Shown here piece by piece: positions 61,659 to 64,000 of a stretch of DNA of 64,000 nt. The first letter of the stretch is position 1, and every line of letters starts with the position of its first letter. The notes under the pieces were generated by a model that was given only the letters and a program-made list of their open reading frames with translations, was not told the origin of the DNA and made no database searches. Source of the DNA: Gemmatimonadales bacterium (GTDB taxonomy: Bacteria; Gemmatimonadota; Gemmatimonadetes; Gemmatimonadales; GWC2-71-9); contig JAICWE010000004.1 in NCBI GenBank assembly GCA_025934955.1, positions 1 through 64,000 on the forward strand, given 5' to 3'. The translations under genes and the position numbers were made by a program.

Positions 61659-63155
61659 TTGCGCATCGCGGCCGGCGCCGATCCGGGGTGGTCGCCGCCG
61701 ATGCCGCGCGCCGCGGGACCGGTACCGACGCCGACCGGCTCGGTGTGGTTGGCACCGGTGCCGGGCGTCGAGGGCTTCTGGCTGGAGCTGGGCGACATGG
61801 CCGATGGCGCGGCACCGGCGGCGGGCGAGCGAATCCTGCCGGTCGTCGGCGCGCTGCTCGAGGCCGAGCGCAACCGCGCGCTGGTCGGCGAAGAGCTCGC
61901 CAGCCGCTACGAGGAGATCGATCTCCTCTACGCCATCAGCGAAATCCTGGGGCAGACGGTGCGGCTGGAGGAGGCGGCGCAGACGATCGTGCGCGAGGTG
62001 AGCGCCGTCGTCGGCGCGCGGCGCTCGTCGATCATGGTGTTCGACGAGGCGAGCGGAATGCTTCGCGCCGTCGCCGCCCGCGGCTTCGCCGCCGACGGGC
62101 TGGAGCCGGTGCACGTGCACGACGAGCGCTCCATCGCGGCGCAGGTGTTCCGCGATCGCCGCATCGTCTCCCACGACCCCGCCGATCCGACCACCGAGCC
62201 CGGCGCGGGAGGCGCCGCGCGCGGTTATCGCGGCGTCGCGTACCTGAGCGTGCCGATCTGCTATGCGGCGCCGGGCGGGCCGCTCCGCTGCGTCGGCGTC
62301 ATCAACCTCACCGACCGCATCGGCGGCGATCGCTTCACGACGGGCGATCGGAAGCTGGTCTCCGCCATCGCGAGCCAGATCGGCGCGGCCATCGAGAACG
62401 CACGCCTGGTGCTGCGCGACCGGCAGCAGCAGCGGCTCCGCCGCGAGCTGGAGCTGGCGCACGACCTCCAGCTCAAGCTCCTTCCGGCGCCCGATGTGCT
62501 GCATGGCGATGCCACCGTCGCCGCGCGCTGCATGCCCGCCGAGTCGGTCGGCGGCGACTTCTACACCTTCAGCCGGCTCGGCCGCGGCCGCGTCGGCGTG
62601 ATGCTGGGCGACGTGGCGAGCCACGGCTTCTCCGCCGCGCTGGTGATGGCGCTGGTGATGAGCGCGGCCGGCATTCACGCCGCGGCGTCGGTGACCCCCG
62701 ACGAGACGCTGAGCGCCCTGCTCGACTCGCTCTCCACCGAGCTCTCGACGACGGAGATGTACTTCACCGTCTTCTACGGCGTGCTCGACCCGCTCGCCGG
62801 GCGGCTCGCCTACGCCAACGCCGGCCATCCGTACGCCTTCCGCGTGCCCCGCTTCGGCGAGCCCGAACGGCTGGAGACCACCGCGCCGCCGTTAGGCCTG
62901 GCGCCCCACGGCGGCATCCAGCGGCGGCAGGTGCCGTGGTCGGTCGGCGCCGATCTGCTGGTGCTCTGGACCGATGGACTGGTCGAGGCTCGCAATGCTG
63001 CCGGCGAGCCGTTCGGCGAGCAGCGGCTGCTCCAGCTCGTGTGCGACCACCGCGAGGAATCGCCGGACGACATCCTGCGGCGCGTGCTCGCCGAGGCGAA
63101 CGCCCACGCGGTGCTCCCGGCCGACGACCGCACGCTCCTCATCCTGCGGATGTAG
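61659..63155 (+). CDS. GAF - PP2C (SpoIIE/RsbU-type) phosphatase
   Basis: Reactivates the STAS protein by dephosphorylation. The GAF sensor covers about residues 95-245 (LLYAISEILGQTVRLEEAAQ) and the PP2C domain about 265-495, with ESVGGDFYTFSRL, MLGDVASHGFSAALVMAL, NAGHPYAF and LLVLWTDGLVEARN. TTG 61659 is the first conventional start, but the same frame is open and protein-like upstream (RRLDIILDDLGALAGGRARL), so translation may begin nearer 61575, at the RsbW-like stop, from a non-standard codon. Confidence 0.9.
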   Translation: MRIAAGADPGWSPPMPRAAGPVPTPTGSVWLAPVPGVEGFWLELGDMADGAAPAAGERILPVVGALLEAERNRALVGEELASRYEEIDLLYAISEILGQTVRLEEAAQTIVREVSAVVGARRSSIMVFDEASGMLRAVAARGFAADGLEPVHVHDERSIAAQVFRDRRIVSHDPADPTTEPGAGGAARGYRGVAYLSVPICYAAPGGPLRCVGVINLTDRIGGDRFTTGDRKLVSAIASQIGAAIENARLVLRDRQQQRLRRELELAHDLQLKLLPAPDVLHGDATVAARCMPAESVGGDFYTFSRLGRGRVGVMLGDVASHGFSAALVMALVMSAAGIHAAASVTPDETLSALLDSLSTELSTTEMYFTVFYGVLDPLAGRLAYANAGHPYAFRVPRFGEPERLETTAPPLGLAPHGGIQRRQVPWSVGADLLVLWTDGLVEARNAAGEPFGEQRLLQLVCDHREESPDDILRRVLAEANAHAVLPADDRTLLILRM

Positions 63156-63157
63156 CG

Positions 63158-63964
63158 GTGCGCGCCAAGCGCCGCTTCGGACAGCACTTCCTCTCCGACC
63201 CGCGAATCCTCGCCCGCATCGCCGACGCGCTCGGCGCGGCGGCCGGCGACACCATCCTCGAGATCGGCCCCGGGCGCGGCGGCCTGACGGCCGAGCTGCT
63301 CGCGCGCGCGGGGCGGGTCGTGGCGATCGAGCGGGACCGCGATCTGATTCCCGATCTCCGCGCGCGGTTCCCCCGGCTCGAGCTGATCGAGGGCGACGCG
63401 CTGGACGTGGACTGGGCTGCCGCGGTCGGCGGCGCGAAGCCATGGCTGCTCGCCGGCAACATTCCCTACAACATCACGTCGCCCCTCCTCGAGCGCGCAC
63501 TCACGCCGCCGCGGCCCGCGCGCATCGTCTTCCTGGTGCAGGCGGAAGTGGCCGGCCGGATCGCGGCGGCGCCCGGAACGAAGGACTATGGTGCGCTCAC
63601 CGTGGGCGTGCAGAGCGCGGCCGCCGTCGAGCGGCTCTTCAGCGTTCCTGCCGGCGCCTTCCAGCCGCCGCCGAAGGTGGACTCCGCGGTCATCCGCCTG
63701 ACGCCGCTCGCGGCCCCGCTCGTCGCCGACGCCGACATCGCGCGCGTTCGGCGTCTCGTCGTCGGTCTCTTCGGCTTCCGCCGGAAGCAGCTGCTCCGCG
63801 GGCTGCGCGAGCTGACCGGATGGAGCGCCGATGCCGTGGCGCCGGTCGCCGCGGCGGCCGGGCTCGATCCGGTCGCCCGGCCGGAGACGGTTTCGCCCGA
63901 CGGCTTCGCGCGGCTCGCGCGGGCGCTCGTTGACGCCGGATGGGGCGCGGAGTACCCTTCGTGA
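63158..63964 (+). CDS. rsmA: 16S rRNA dimethyladenosine transferase KsgA/RsmA
   Basis: Dimethylates A1518 and A1519 of 16S rRNA. 268 residues: KRRFGQHFLSDPRIL, SAM site EIGPGRGGLTAELL, IEGDALDVDW, and the catalytic NIPYNITSPLL. C-terminal helical domain with GFRRKQLLRGLR. GTG 63158 comes 2 bases after the phosphatase stop. The stop codon overlaps a CRP-like site. Confidence 0.95.
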   Translation: MRAKRRFGQHFLSDPRILARIADALGAAAGDTILEIGPGRGGLTAELLARAGRVVAIERDRDLIPDLRARFPRLELIEGDALDVDWAAAVGGAKPWLLAGNIPYNITSPLLERALTPPRPARIVFLVQAEVAGRIAAAPGTKDYGALTVGVQSAAAVERLFSVPAGAFQPPPKVDSAVIRLTPLAAPLVADADIARVRRLVVGLFGFRRKQLLRGLRELTGWSADAVAPVAAAAGLDPVARPETVSPDGFARLARALVDAGWGAEYPS

Positions 63965-63977
63965 ATTCTTTCACAAG
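63961..63977. promoter_or_regulatory. Possible CRP/FNR-type site at the window end
   Basis: GTGA-N6-TCAC (63961-63974) followed by AAG resembles the aceA operator: the right half TTTCACAAG is nearly identical to TTCACAAG there, while the left half reads CGTGA in place of TGTGA. It could control a gene just beyond the window or be chance. Confidence 0.35.
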
Positions 63978-64000
63978 ACTGCGATCCGCATGCGGAAAGT

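Overview
The window is about 70% G+C and densely coded, with genes commonly overlapping by 1, 4 or 8 bases. Nothing in it is a direct taxonomic marker such as 16S rRNA. The overall character is a soil- or water-type Gram-negative bacterium, and my best guess is Gemmatimonadota: a large Ser/Thr kinase with a TPR tail, Wzx/Wzy polysaccharide machinery with SLBB-type export, GTG/TTG starts and many promoters lying directly on the start codon. That assignment is inference only.

Layout. 1-7451: a CpsB-like phosphatase, an SDR, an L-asparaginase, the tRNA CCA-adding enzyme, a ZIP transporter, RarA and HflX. 7452-7989: a poorly explained stretch with a terminator hairpin. 7990-9147 (minus): an isocitrate lyase-family gene behind a perfect CRP-type palindrome. 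9362-27053: one surface-polysaccharide locus, made of rmlACDB (dTDP-rhamnose), a Wzx flippase, a methyltransferase, five glycosyltransferases, a Wzy-like polymerase, an epimerase, a WbpL-type initiating transferase, a Wzz-type chain-length protein and a WbpM-type dehydratase. Next to it on the minus strand are an 863-residue SLBB export protein and a glycosyltransferase, followed by a divergent plus-strand glycosyltransferase. 32015-34688: tRNA(CAU), an Xre/MbcA-type antitoxin with a RES toxin behind a 20-bp palindrome, then an FHA-TM-lytic transglycosylase fusion. 34693-37236: OsmC and an Rrf2 regulator divergent from a nitronate monooxygenase, with a 20-bp palindrome between them, and tRNA-Val(CAC). 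37315-43932: a Wzi-like barrel, a second unrelated asparaginase, a CMD-family protein, Obg, DprA and HemW. 43957-48543: a Cys-rich copper-binding protein, then hrcA-dnaJ-prmA-rsmE-HIT. 48597-56298: the Ser/Thr kinase, then rpsU-yqeY-mutS2-dnaG. 56319-63964: a zinc-ribbon coiled coil, RecJ, RsmD, CoaD, Pta, an RsbV/RsbW/RsbU-like partner-switching set, and KsgA.

How it fits together. The polysaccharide locus holds most of a Wzx/Wzy pathway: activated sugars, initiating transferase, glycosyltransferases, flippase, polymerase, chain-length control and outer-membrane export. The CpsB-like phosphatase at the left edge and the Wzi-like barrel could belong to the same envelope program. The most interesting non-housekeeping features are the tRNA-adjacent toxin-antitoxin pair followed by the FHA-lytic transglycosylase, three near-perfect regulatory palindromes, a strand-biased octamer CGTTAGGC that recurs at least nine times, and a repeated -10-box-to-start-codon arrangement that points to leaderless mRNAs.
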